From: Symsagittifera roscoffensis
Lineage: Eukaryota > Xenacoelomorpha > Acoela > Convolutidae
Assembly (NCBI RefSeq): GCF_963678635.1
Contig: NC_087065.1
Location: forward strand, 74,907,345-74,971,344
Direction: 5' to 3'
Length of the DNA stretch: 64,000 bases
The stretch's first letter is position 1. Each line of letters begins with the position of its first letter. Under the pieces are notes generated by a model. It was not told where the DNA came from and made no database searches. It was given only the letters and a program-made list of their open reading frames with translations. This document shows, one piece after another, positions 32,191-41,502 of this stretch. A program made the position numbers and the translations under genes.

Positions 32191-35100
32191 TTAAAGCTGT
32201 TTTTGAAATTCGACTTTCTTTAATATTTTAGACTGTGGAATGAATGTTTTATAGTTTTTACGTGGTTGACTTCTAAGTCGTGATGACTCTCTATGTTCTG
32301 ATTTGTCGATTTGTTCTTGGGGTATTATTTTTTCTGTCAATTTTCTATTTTTTCTTTCATTGTGAGGTATATTTTGATCTAGCTTTTTTGTATTGTTTTT
32401 CGTTATAGTTGATTTTTTATTTTGGTTTTCGAGATGAATATCATGTTGTTCTTTTGTTTTATTCTCCGTATGTGGTGGGGTATTTTGAATAACTTTTAAA
32501 CCTGTGAAAGAATATAATTGAGTTAGTTCGCGTAGTGCGTATTCTTTTGGGTAATAAGGTAATAGGTTGTTCCGGTGTTGAACAATTTCTTTTTTGTTTG
32601 AGTCGGTAATTTTATATGTGACATCAGTGGGTTTGGCAATTATTTGGTATGGTCCTTTTCGAAGGGGTTGTAATTTTTTAGAGATTCCTTTTTGAGTGTT
32701 AAAATTGGGTATTAAAACAAATGTTCCAATTTTTAAATCGGAGGCTGGTGTAAAGCGTGAATTTATTTGTTCATTAATGTTTTGTCTTTGTAACAACTTT
32801 TTTGTTACATTTTGGTAAATTTCATTGTGTTTTTTATCTCTGTTTAAAATCCATTCGGTGTGTGTACCGGAGGCTAATTTAAGAATTTGTGGGTGATGAA
32901 AATGATCTTCATCGTGTGTATGTAAAGGTAAGTTGTAACAAATTGATTCTTTATTCGGTTGACAATAACTTTGTGCATTTTTATGAGAGTTTGCTGTAAA
33001 CATAATTGGTTTGCGTGGCTTTTGATTAAAAACCATTTCATATGGTGACATTCCTAGAGTTGTCGTGATTTGTGAATTATATGCTAAGGGAAATAGTTTT
33101 ACATCTGCTGACCATTCAGTGTATCTTGTATCTTTTCCATTGATGATACATCTAAGATATTCTTGTAGTGAACGGTTCATACCTTCGACTAAGCCGTTTG
33201 TCCAAGGTGCATGAGATGTACGTGGTTTGTGTTTGATGTTATATAAATGACATAATGTGATGATTTCGTTATTTATGAATTCTGTACCGTTGTCTGTAAC
33301 TAAAATTTCTGGTAGTCCGAATTTGGCTATCCAGTGTTCATAGAGTGTTGTGTAAGCGTAATAAGCGTTACAATGTGGTACTGGGTTAAGTGCTACATAA
33401 TGGGTAAACGCGTCAACAATTACCATAATGTAGGAGTTTCCTTCGGATGAGGGTGAAATTGGTCCTTTTGTATCAAATGAAATACGGTGGTTAAAGTACA
33501 AACTTTGTCCTTTAAAATCTTGTTTTTGTACTATTTGTTTTTGATTTGGATAAGGTTTAATTAGCTGACATACTATACAATCATTGCATAGTACTTTTAT
33601 CCAAATTGGTGCATTTGGAAAATAAAAGTTTTGTATGAAATTTGAATTTGTTTTCTCTGATCCAGAGTGTCCTTTAATGTTTTGTGTATGTGAAATATTA
33701 AAAGCTATAAGAATCATACTTAGGGGGAGACAGGGAACTGTAGATTCGTTTAATTGGTATTCTAGAAGGTCTGTGTTTTCGTTAATTGTTGTATTATTAA
33801 ATTTTCGAAAATATCTGAGGAGTGTTTTATTTCCTAAAATAGTTGTATCTGCCTTGACGGGTTTAGTTTTATATTTGTGCCATGATTTTAGTTGTCTAAT
33901 TACTGGGTCAAGATTTTGATATTGTTTCAAAGTATTAATTGTAACTTTATTTGTTGGGGGGAGAAAAATGTTTTCAATTTCTAATTTAGATAAAGGAATT
34001 GTATCAAGTGGGTCATGGAGGTCAAAAACTTGATTTATTGTGTATTTTGAATCGTTTGTTTGTGGTCCTGATAAATTTATTTTATCAGTTAGATTTTCTT
34101 TTTCAATTAATGGAAAAAGGTCTTTTTTATGCGAGTGTTGTTTTACTCTTTTTTGTTGGGTGTTATTTTTTATCCATTGTGAGTATGGAATTGGTTTGAA
34201 AATTGATGTTCCAAGTAGATCAACTTCGTAGTGGTTATTTTGGCAATCTAAATAAAGTGGGAAGTGTTGTAGATTGTTTATCTGTGATTGTTCAACGTCA
34301 GTTTTTACTGCATATTTGCATTCTAGTCGGGGTGATGTTTCGTTTTCTGCAAGGTAAAATTTTATATTTTTGGGTATTTCAACTGTAGTTTTACGTGTAA
34401 GTAATTCAGGTGGTGTATTTCGACTTAAAGTGTCTGGTAATGCAAGATTCTTTCCTGCTGTCCAAACTATATGTAAATTTGGGAATTTCATTAGAATTAA
34501 TTGAAATCTATAAACTCGGTGATTTGGATTAGATTTTTGTGTAAAGAGAAAAATGATTGGTTTGTGATCTGTGAATAAAACTGTTGGATGTTTTGATCCA
34601 AGTATTAGAAATTCATATTCTGTTAGTGTATATATTATGGCTGTACATTCTCTCATTAGAGTTGAGAGTCGTAGCTCTGCTTGAGTGAATAATCGAGAAT
34701 TTGCTGATATAAGGTTCATTTTGTTTGTACCATTGTGTGATTGTAATAATGCTGCGCCGATGCGAAAATTCGAAGCATCGCACATTGCATAGAATGGTTG
34801 ATTTGGATCTGGAATTGTATTCGAAATTTGTTCAGTTAAGAGTTTTTTAATTTCTTCAAATCGTGCTTGATGTTCTGTGTTCCATTCAAAATTATTTTGT
34901 TGTCTAAGTATATTATAGAATGGTCTTAGGTATAATTGCATTTTATAGACATATTTGCTTAAAAAATTTAACATTCCAAGGAATTCTTGGATTTTCTTTT
35001 TGTTTGTTGGTGGTTGGAGCTTTTGAATAGCATCAATGCGTGATTTTAATGGAGTGATTGTTTTTCTTTCTATATTATGTCCTAAGAATTTAACTCGTGT

Positions 35101-35241
35101 TAAAAAGAAGTGTGATTTATCGGGGGCGGCCTTCAGATTTTCGTTCTGAAGTATTTTGTGATAGTGTTCTAAAACTTTAAACATTTCTTCTTTTGTCTGT
35201 GATTGCATAAAAACATCGTCTAAATAGGTGATTGCGTTTTG
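32191..35241 (-). CDS. Polymerase: RT end, RNase H, integrase (RT core deleted)
   Basis: The frame is open from 35241; the first ATG is 35208 (1005 codons). It enters at the RT active-site motif YLDD (35215-35226), followed by the thumb (KFLGHNIE, QEFLGMLNFLSKY). RNase H shows D144, E187, D214 and D259, numbered from the ATG. Integrase shows the zinc finger H507, H514, C541, C544, the catalytic triad D579, D639, E675 (35 residues between the last two) and a GPY module near 852. A basic, Lys/Asn-rich tail ends the protein. All of the RT domain before YLDD (LPxG-type start, first catalytic Asp) is missing, so reverse transcription cannot work from this copy, although RNase H and integrase look intact. 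Confidence 0.92.
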   Translation of the reverse strand, partial: QNAITYLDDVFMQSQTKEEMFKVLEHYHKILQNENLKAAPDKSHFFLTRVKFLGHNIERKTITPLKSRIDAIQKLQPPTNKKKIQEFLGMLNFLSKYVYKMQLYLRPFYNILRQQNNFEWNTEHQARFEEIKKLLTEQISNTIPDPNQPFYAMCDASNFRIGAALLQSHNGTNKMNLISANSRLFTQAELRLSTLMRECTAIIYTLTEYEFLILGSKHPTVLFTDHKPIIFLFTQKSNPNHRVYRFQLILMKFPNLHIVWTAGKNLALPDTLSRNTPPELLTRKTTVEIPKNIKFYLAENETSPRLECKYAVKTDVEQSQINNLQHFPLYLDCQNNHYEVDLLGTSIFKPIPYSQWIKNNTQQKRVKQHSHKKDLFPLIEKENLTDKINLSGPQTNDSKYTINQVFDLHDPLDTIPLSKLEIENIFLPPTNKVTINTLKQYQNLDPVIRQLKSWHKYKTKPVKADTTILGNKTLLRYFRKFNNTTINENTDLLEYQLNESTVPCLPLSMILIAFNISHTQNIKGHSGSEKTNSNFIQNFYFPNAPIWIKVLCNDCIVCQLIKPYPNQKQIVQKQDFKGQSLYFNHRISFDTKGPISPSSEGNSYIMVIVDAFTHYVALNPVPHCNAYYAYTTLYEHWIAKFGLPEILVTDNGTEFINNEIITLCHLYNIKHKPRTSHAPWTNGLVEGMNRSLQEYLRCIINGKDTRYTEWSADVKLFPLAYNSQITTTLGMSPYEMVFNQKPRKPIMFTANSHKNAQSYCQPNKESICYNLPLHTHDEDHFHHPQILKLASGTHTEWILNRDKKHNEIYQNVTKKLLQRQNINEQINSRFTPASDLKIGTFVLIPNFNTQKGISKKLQPLRKGPYQIIAKPTDVTYKITDSNKKEIVQHRNNLLPYYPKEYALRELTQLYSFTGLKVIQNTPPHTENKTKEQHDIHLENQNKKSTITKNNTKKLDQNIPHNERKNRKLTEKIIPQEQIDKSEHRESSRLRSQPRKNYKTFIPQSKILKKVEFQKQL

Positions 35242-35940
35242 TTAAAAATGTCTGTTGATTCTCTGTATAGTTATTTATGTTGAATGTAGGTTTGAAATAT
35301 GGGGTTTTTGTGAAATAATCTGAATTTCTTTTTTCATTACTTATTATATTATTTATGGATAATTCTTCATTAAGAATTTTGGATTGACAAATATCTAATA
35401 AGTGGAGTATATTATTTACGCGATATGCTTTTTCGTGTATTGGTGATATCGTAGCGTTGGTTTCGCAATAGCCTAAAAGTCCTAAAGGTAGTGTTACTTG
35501 ATAGGGTGTATTGTTGTATACATGTAGAGAAATAATATCTGAATTCGAGTTTTTCAAATATTTTATGGATGAGATTGTGATTTTGAAAAACTTATGGATA
35601 GGTTTGAATTCAAAATCTGACATATAGAGTTGTTGTCAATTTTGTTTTTTATCATATTGGTGAACTTGTTTTATTGAAAAATTATATATGTTTCCTGATA
35701 GTGGATTCAGGTGTTTTCTTTGTTGATTATATATCGGATAAAATTTTGAAAAGAATGGTGCTTGTTTATTTAATCTTTGAAAAAATGTTAGGGATGTGTC
35801 TTTTGTTTTTGTGTATTTATCTTTGATTAGTATTTTACTATTCAAAATGTTGATTGTTGGTATATATTTAGAGATAAATGGTATTCCAATGATATTGTGT
35901 TTAATATCAGTGATATGGAATATTTGTTTAAATGGTTTGT
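35177..35940 (-). pseudogene. Protease C-terminal half and pre-RT linker
   Basis: In one frame from about 35940 the sequence reads NIIGIPFISKY, the ILG-type strand that closes retroviral-type aspartic proteases. It continues to TGA 35636-35638, and the same frame resumes to 35177 with a segment rich in Asn/Ile (LPLGLLGYCE). This is the spacer expected between protease and RT in gypsy elements. It runs over into the polymerase frame at 35241-35177, where the RT deletion junction lies. The gag/protease frame upstream stops at 35941 and this one starts there, so a -1 change of frame is needed at the run AAAATTTTAAAC. Confidence 0.65.
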
Positions 35941-38085
35941 TTAAAATTTTATTGTTCTTGTGGGGAGAAGAAATAATTGAATTTTTCCATAGTTTACCAA
36001 TGTTGATCCTTGTGCTGTTGCTAGTTTACTGGAGGTTTCAAGAGGCGTTAGTTTTGGGTGTAGTGATTTTATCTCATTCCATGTGGGAATGTTTATTATG
36101 TTTGATTCTGCTCCTGAATCAATTAAAAAATCAATTTCAAGATCTGGTGGTTGAAATTCTTTGTTTCTTGGGCTTTCTAAAAGAAATGGTATTGTCCAAA
36201 TTTTTTCTTTGGGATGTTCTTTTTGTATATTTTGATAGATGTGATTTGTATTCAAGCATTTTGTTTTGTCATTTTCATTGGATTGATTTGTAGTGTTGAT
36301 TTCGTTAGTTTCTTGTGCCGTTTGTGTAGAATGGATGGGTTCAATATAATAATTGTGAAGGAGTTCTAATTGATTTTCATATATATGTGATGAAAAAGGT
36401 TGTTCATATATAATAGGTTCGTAGTCAATTTCGACTGCTATCATATTGATGGAGATAGTGTTTTCTGTATCACTTTCTGAATCTGATGATTCACAGTTTA
36501 TTTGATTTAGTTGTAGTTCGTTATTTCCTGTATCATCAATACCTGGGGGGTCTGATGTTGTTTCTTGGTTTGATTGTACTTGATTAATATTTCTTTGATG
36601 TTTAGGTGTACTACTTCTGTGGCGATTGTTAGAATTATTATAATGGTTATTATTCCTGTGTGGTGATTGGGAATAATTTCTATAACGGTTATTATAACTT
36701 GAATGTCGATTTTGTGAATTATTTCGTGATCTGTTTTGATAATTATTGTTTGGTCTGTTATAGTTTGATCTATTATATGAGTTATTCCTTGATCGATTGT
36801 TCGGGTAATTCTGGTTTCGGTTGTTTGAATAACTTCTATTTCGATTATTGGAGTAGTTTCTATTTCTATTGTATGATGAGTTTCGTGATTGATTGTTTGG
36901 ATAGTAATTATTTCTTGATTGAGAATTAGATCTAGAAATAAATTGTGTTGTGTTTGAATTTGATCTGGAGTAATTATTTCGACTATTTGGTCTATTGTAA
37001 TGATTTTGTGACGAATTTTGTGTATTTCTTCGTTCTGGTGATCTTCCTCTATAACTTGAGTTATATGGTGATTGAGTTCTCGTGTAATTGGTATTGTTCG
37101 GAAGTGGTTTTCCTGAACTGTTGTTGCTGTATACATTTTTGTTCGGTAGAATTTGATCTTTTTTCATGTACTGATAGAATGATTTATTCGGTTCTTTATA
37201 TTTTTGAGGTTTGTTTTGATTGTCCTGTTGTTTTTGTCTACATTCAGAAATACTATGTCCGTATCGTCGGCAATAATTACACCATTTTTTGAAAGATGGT
37301 TTGCCTTTAAAGTTTGGGTGTTTTTCATAAATATTGAGTATTTCAGTGATTTTTTCAACGAGGTCTGTATCTGATTCCTGTATATTGTTGATATTTGTGA
37401 TATTTGTTTCAATTCGGTTAACATATTGTAATTTCAGATTTTCTGTTTCTTCAAATTTCATTGTGATTTCCGCTTGCTCTAGTTTGTCTACTAGTTTTCG
37501 AAAATCTAGATCGGGCTCTCGAATTGAGGAGGGATGGGATGCTCTCTTTTTTATTGCTATTTTCCTTAATTGAGGTGTTAAGGTCATCATTAAGATTTCT
37601 GTCATTTTTGTGTTTTTGTAGTCGTGTGTATTTAGTGAGTATGCTTTTCGAACTAGTGTTTCGATACGTACTGCTAATTGTATGATGGTTTCATTTGGTA
37701 ATCTGCGAATTTCATTACATAAAACTCTTTGTTGTTGTTTGTTTCTTTCGGAGTCAAACATTTTTGAAAATTCTTGTGTAAATCTTTTCCAATTTGATTT
37801 TATTTCTATAGGCAATACTGAAAACCATTTTTGGGCTGCGCCGTCTAGGGTTGTCTGTATCAACGCTGTGCGTCGATGTATCCAATTTTGATGTAGTGGC
37901 GTATTAATTGGTTCAGGTCCTATATTTAAAATTAAATTTGCTGTTACTGCATTTAAATAATCTTCTACAGAATATTCAGGGTCTGTTCCTGTGAATACCA
38001 TTAATGGTTTGTTTGATGTTATTGATGATCCACCCATAAGGTATGGATTCATTGTCATTTGTAATGATTCTGCTGCATTTGGCAT
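35941..38085 (-). CDS. Gag: capsid, zinc knuckle, N/R/S-rich region, protease start
   Basis: The 714-codon frame from ATG 38085 has a retrotransposon capsid-type domain at about residues 30-215 (AAQKWFSVLP, NEIRRLPNETIIQLAVRIET). One zinc knuckle C269-C272-H277-C282 follows (C-X2-C-X4-H-X4-C). A long Asn/Arg/Ser/Tyr-rich region (about 310-500) probably binds RNA. An acidic part comes next, then the protease active site D656-S657-G658 (FLIDSGAESNI). The frame stops shortly after. Upstream the same frame continues, past a single TAA, into the 361-codon ORF, so the true Gag may be longer. It acts in particle assembly and RNA packaging. Confidence 0.9.
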   Translation of the reverse strand: MPNAAESLQMTMNPYLMGGSSITSNKPLMVFTGTDPEYSVEDYLNAVTANLILNIGPEPINTPLHQNWIHRRTALIQTTLDGAAQKWFSVLPIEIKSNWKRFTQEFSKMFDSERNKQQQRVLCNEIRRLPNETIIQLAVRIETLVRKAYSLNTHDYKNTKMTEILMMTLTPQLRKIAIKKRASHPSSIREPDLDFRKLVDKLEQAEITMKFEETENLKLQYVNRIETNITNINNIQESDTDLVEKITEILNIYEKHPNFKGKPSFKKWCNYCRRYGHSISECRQKQQDNQNKPQKYKEPNKSFYQYMKKDQILPNKNVYSNNSSGKPLPNNTNYTRTQSPYNSSYRGRSPERRNTQNSSQNHYNRPNSRNNYSRSNSNTTQFISRSNSQSRNNYYPNNQSRNSSYNRNRNYSNNRNRSYSNNRNQNYPNNRSRNNSYNRSNYNRPNNNYQNRSRNNSQNRHSSYNNRYRNYSQSPHRNNNHYNNSNNRHRSSTPKHQRNINQVQSNQETTSDPPGIDDTGNNELQLNQINCESSDSESDTENTISINMIAVEIDYEPIIYEQPFSSHIYENQLELLHNYYIEPIHSTQTAQETNEINTTNQSNENDKTKCLNTNHIYQNIQKEHPKEKIWTIPFLLESPRNKEFQPPDLEIDFLIDSGAESNIINIPTWNEIKSLHPKLTPLETSSKLATAQGSTLVNYGKIQLFLLPTRTIKF

Positions 38086-38136
38086 TTGTGAAAAATTCGA
38101 AAGTTGATTTTTTGTTATTTCGTGTTGTTGAAGGTA

Positions 38137-39222
38137 TTATGGAAGTGGTATTTCATTTTGCATTTGTGTTGGTTGGTACGAGTGTGTAATCATTTGGTTT
38201 TGTGGCTGAATTGGTTGAAAAAATTGTGTAATAATTGGGTTTTGCATTTGCATTGGTTGTTGATTTTGTGTATCTGTTGGGTGTGGAGAAAAAATTCTAT
38301 GATATGTATATGGTTTTTGCACTCCTTGTCCACGATATTCTTGAGTGTATGGTGCAAATATATCTGGTTGTAGATAATCATCATCAGAGGATAAATAATC
38401 CGTTTGATGAGATGCTTGTTTTTTATTTTTATTCTGTTGAAAGAATGGGTAATTTTCACTACGATCCTGTGGAGGATGTGAATTAGTTTGAAAATTTACT
38501 GAGTTGGTTGTTGCCATTGGGTTATCCCAATATCGAGATCTTATCTGATTATTATGATTTTTTCGTGGGGGATAGTTTGTTTTTGATGAATGTGCGTAAT
38601 TATAATTGTGTTCCGCAAAAGTGTTTCTTGTGAACGTTCTGCGTGTTGTTGACGGTATTGTCATGGGTCTTTTTGTTTGATAATCCATTTGTGAATATTT
38701 TAGAGCAACCGAAGGTTTAACGGTTGATTGTAAGGTTACCTGTGCTAGTGAAGTGTTTGTATTTCTTGGTGTTGTTAAATTTGGACGTATTGGTGAAATA
38801 CTTTGTTGTGTAGTTGTTGTTGTTTGTACAATTTCTTCATTTATCAAGTGTGATGGTGTTTGAATATCTTGTTGAGTGAGGTTCCTAGTTCCATTAAGGT
38901 TTTCATTGTGTATGACGGTCGAGTTTAAGCTGTTATTTCGCGTATCGGGTAAAAATGTATTGTAGTTTAATGGTGTTGCATCAATGGTTAATGGTAGTAC
39001 TCTTACATAATCTCTGGTATAAGATATTGTACTTATTGCTTGACTTGCAATTGATTGTGGGATATTTATAAATGCATAATGAGACCATTCGGGGTCCCAA
39101 ACGTAGTCTGACTGTTCTGTGATGGCGGTATCATTGTTTGAATTTTGAGGTCTGAAATTTTTTCTTGCTTGTGAAATTAAATCTATATTATGTGTGAAAT
39201 AATCTATTATAAACCATGCCAA
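38137..39222 (-). CDS. Gag N-terminal (matrix-like) region, ends at one TAA
   Basis: The 361-codon frame starts at a TTG in the track, but the frame is open further upstream, beyond 39330, overlapping the 159-codon ORF. It is rich in Asn, Gln, Pro and Thr, with a more structured start (MAWFIIDYFTHNIDLISQAR, WDPEWSHYAF) and a Gln/Pro repeat-like end (QPIQPQNQ, QPTQMQNE). Its TAA (38137-38139) is followed in the same frame by 17 sense codons and then ATG 38085 of the capsid ORF. The two are therefore one frame of about 1090 codons with a single stop. No known motif identifies it; matrix is inferred from position. Confidence 0.6.
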   Translation of the reverse strand: MAWFIIDYFTHNIDLISQARKNFRPQNSNNDTAITEQSDYVWDPEWSHYAFINIPQSIASQAISTISYTRDYVRVLPLTIDATPLNYNTFLPDTRNNSLNSTVIHNENLNGTRNLTQQDIQTPSHLINEEIVQTTTTTQQSISPIRPNLTTPRNTNTSLAQVTLQSTVKPSVALKYSQMDYQTKRPMTIPSTTRRTFTRNTFAEHNYNYAHSSKTNYPPRKNHNNQIRSRYWDNPMATTNSVNFQTNSHPPQDRSENYPFFQQNKNKKQASHQTDYLSSDDDYLQPDIFAPYTQEYRGQGVQKPYTYHRIFSPHPTDTQNQQPMQMQNPIITQFFQPIQPQNQMITHSYQPTQMQNEIPLP

Positions 39223-39329
39223 AATTTTTTGTAAGTCATGTTTTGTATGTTGTGAAACATCATCTTTAGTGAAATTTTCGTTAATTATATGTAGAAAAGT
39301 TGAAAATAGTGTGATTTCATGTCGTACCT

Positions 39330-39809
39330 TTATATGTTTGACTCTGTCGGTGAGACACTTGGGATTGGAATTTCGTTCTCTAATATTGAGATATAACTAT
39401 ATATTATGGCAAAAACTTCATTAGTGAATATGGAGTTTGCTCTTTGTGAGTTATGATATTGTATGCTTTTTATGTATTCTGAGAATACTTTTGAAATTTC
39501 TAAATCAAGGTCGTCTGTTTGAATTACATATTTGCGGTGATTCGGGTTTGGTGAGCTGAATTCTATGGTGTAGATTCCGTATTGTTGTGTCAAATTACAT
39601 ATATTTTTCAGATAGTGATCAATAATTTGTCTTTTGATCTTTACATCTGGGAACTCTGCTTTACATGGGCTGATTCCGGGTTCAAATAAATTTAGTAGTA
39701 AATTCTTGCAAAGTATATGCTGTCCTCTATCATTAGGTGCATCTACGAGGAAGGGGAAGATATCGTCATCATCTGGACTATCTTCACTTGGAGTGTGTGT
39801 TTGGCTCAT
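39330..39809 (-). CDS. Unknown 159-codon ORF b, upstream of Gag
   Basis: It starts at a true ATG with an acidic, Ser/Asp-rich N-terminus (SEDSPDDDDIFPFLVDAPND). A compact-looking part with regular hydrophobic spacing follows (IIDHYLKNICNLTQQYGIYT). It overlaps ORF a by 26 nt at its start, and its end overlaps the open frame of the Gag N-terminal region, which is in the -1 register. It could be an accessory protein, or the true start of Gag joined by frameshifting. I do not recognise a family. Confidence 0.5.
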   Translation of the reverse strand: MSQTHTPSEDSPDDDDIFPFLVDAPNDRGQHILCKNLLLNLFEPGISPCKAEFPDVKIKRQIIDHYLKNICNLTQQYGIYTIEFSSPNPNHRKYVIQTDDLDLEISKVFSEYIKSIQYHNSQRANSIFTNEVFAIIYSYISILENEIPIPSVSPTESNI

Positions 39810-40251
39810 TTTTTCGTTTAATGACTGTTAATAGGTAATTATCGATGTGTCTAATTGGTTGATTCCAATTATATAAATGTACTGGTTTGTGTTTATATTG
39901 CTTTTTTATTCTTCTTTTTCCTCTTTTTGATGAATTTGAAGTTGTTTCTGAGTCAGAAAAATATAATTGATCGTGAATGGGGCAATTTTTATCTATAGAT
40001 TCTTTTAATTTATAGAGTTCGTCTAAATTGCTGGCTTCTGATTCTGAAAATGCGTTTCTATTTTTGGAAAATCTTTTTCGTGTTATTTGTCTTTGCTTAG
40101 TTATTATTTTTCTTTTTAGTGTTTGTCGTTTTGTTCTAATATATCCAACTGTTTGTGTGTGAGGTGTGATTACAAGGTCGTATTTTTTGTTATCTGTTTC
40201 ACAGTTGTGCAAAACGATTGTTTGTTTGTTTCCTAGATTTTTAATTGACAT
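39784..40251 (-). CDS. Unknown 155-codon ORF a, basic protein
   Basis: It starts at ATG 40251. It has a strongly basic middle (RTKRQTLKRKIITKQRQITR) that could serve as a nuclear or RNA-binding signal, an acidic Ser/Glu segment, a KRGKRRIKKQYKHK basic patch and an end with WNQPIRHIDNYLL. It is the first sizeable ORF after the leader. The layout is like that of small regulatory genes in complex retroviruses, but no homology is visible. ORF b begins within its last 26 nt. Confidence 0.5.
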   Translation of the reverse strand: MSIKNLGNKQTIVLHNCETDNKKYDLVITPHTQTVGYIRTKRQTLKRKIITKQRQITRKRFSKNRNAFSESEASNLDELYKLKESIDKNCPIHDQLYFSDSETTSNSSKRGKRRIKKQYKHKPVHLYNWNQPIRHIDNYLLTVIKRKNEPNTHSK

Positions 40252-41482
40252 AAGGTTTAAGATGATGGATGCAAAAAGTTGTTAGATGATTTCTATTTTC
40301 TTAAATTGTTAGTCCTTACGATTTGTTGGTTAGCTTAACCTGGGTCTATTTGTTCAGGGTTGGAGAGAAAAGTATATCGATTCCGAAGAATGATTTTTTA
40401 CTTTCTCGTGGCTAGTATAAGCTAAGGTGTTAACTTACTTAATCTTACTTAAGGGTAGTGATTGTGTTCAAGGGTTGGAGAATAGTAAATCGATCCACAA
40501 GGTTCAGGTATAATTAGAACGCGAGTAGTTCGTTAGATACTATTTTAAACTTACTAAGTCTACGATTTATCCTGGGTCTGGTAAGAGGAGGGTTCAAGTG
40601 AAGGATGAATAACCGAAGTTCTTCACTGTTTATCCTAATTTGAATGATTAGTTTTGTTCAAAAATTTCTATTAGTCTTGGGTTTTTTTTTTCGAAAGGGT
40701 TGGATAGTGAATCGACGTTTGAGGTCGTTAGACACTGGCTAAGTGGGTGGGGGAGAACAAAATTGTTCTATTGATCCAAGGATAGGCGTTGATGATCAAG
40801 TTTAATTTTAATTAAATAGAAAATGAATTAAGATCCAAGGATAAGCTTTGATGATCTGATTTTAAAATTAAGTGAATTTAAGTTTAAAATGGTTTAAATT
40901 TGTTTAAGAAAAGATTTAGTGTTTTAATGATATTAGTGAGCTTATGATTGCTGTTATGTTTTAGGTGATGAAGCTGAGACAACTGATGATTTTATGATTA
41001 CTAACAGTTTATTGTCATGCTACTAATTTTTATTTTGATTTTCAATAAATATTTTCCAAACATGTTTTATATAATACTGCAGAATTTTAGGAAAACGATC
41101 TGAGATATTTTTATCAATCGTTATTGTATATTAATATTTTGTTTAGCGCCTGTAATGAGCATGAAGATTGGCTTCAAGATTTTATTTTTGCAAAAGAAAA
41201 TCTAAATTCATTGCTAATAAAATTCTAAATATAAAAGTCTGTGTTGGCTTTTGCCGTACTATCATATAACTATTTGGTAAGTTTCTACTTTGTCGTATGT
41301 CGTCTCTGGTTCGAGGTATTCTTCCAATTCCGGGTAGTTCTATTATCGTTCGGAATATTGGCTCTGATCTATTGAGTCGTAGAGACATTTCGATTAAATT
41401 ATCGTCGTATAACATTTTAAAAATGTTTTGTCTAAATTCTAATCTATTTTTGGTTAATTCTAAGCTATTAAGGTCTTGTTCG
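40252..41482 (-). other. Long leader of the 18-kb element
   Basis: The 1.2 kb between the primer-binding site and ORF a contains a 77-codon frame (41415-41182, starting MLYDDNLIEMSLRLN) that begins about 90 nt after the LTR and may be a leader peptide or chance. Near 40690-40860 a CCAAGGATA(A/G)GC-TTGATGATC motif is repeated. Packaging or splice signals would be expected here but cannot be identified by eye. Confidence 0.45.
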
Positions 41483-41500
41483 AGACTTATGGTCGCACCA
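41483..41500 (-). other. Primer-binding site candidate
   Basis: On the - strand TGGTGCGACCATAAGTCT begins two bases after the end of the 5' LTR. TGG at this position is the complement of a tRNA CCA end. The complement (ending GGTCGCACCA) continues into a TTCGAGA stretch like a tRNA T-loop. The primer tRNA is not identified. Confidence 0.65.
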
Positions 41501-41502
41501 GA

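Noticed and set aside
36507-37136. 209-codon frame overlapping Gag on the same strand
   Set aside because: It lies over the Asn/Arg/Ser repeat region, where repeated codon types keep a second register open. Its Thr/Ile-rich composition is what the frameshifted repeats would give.
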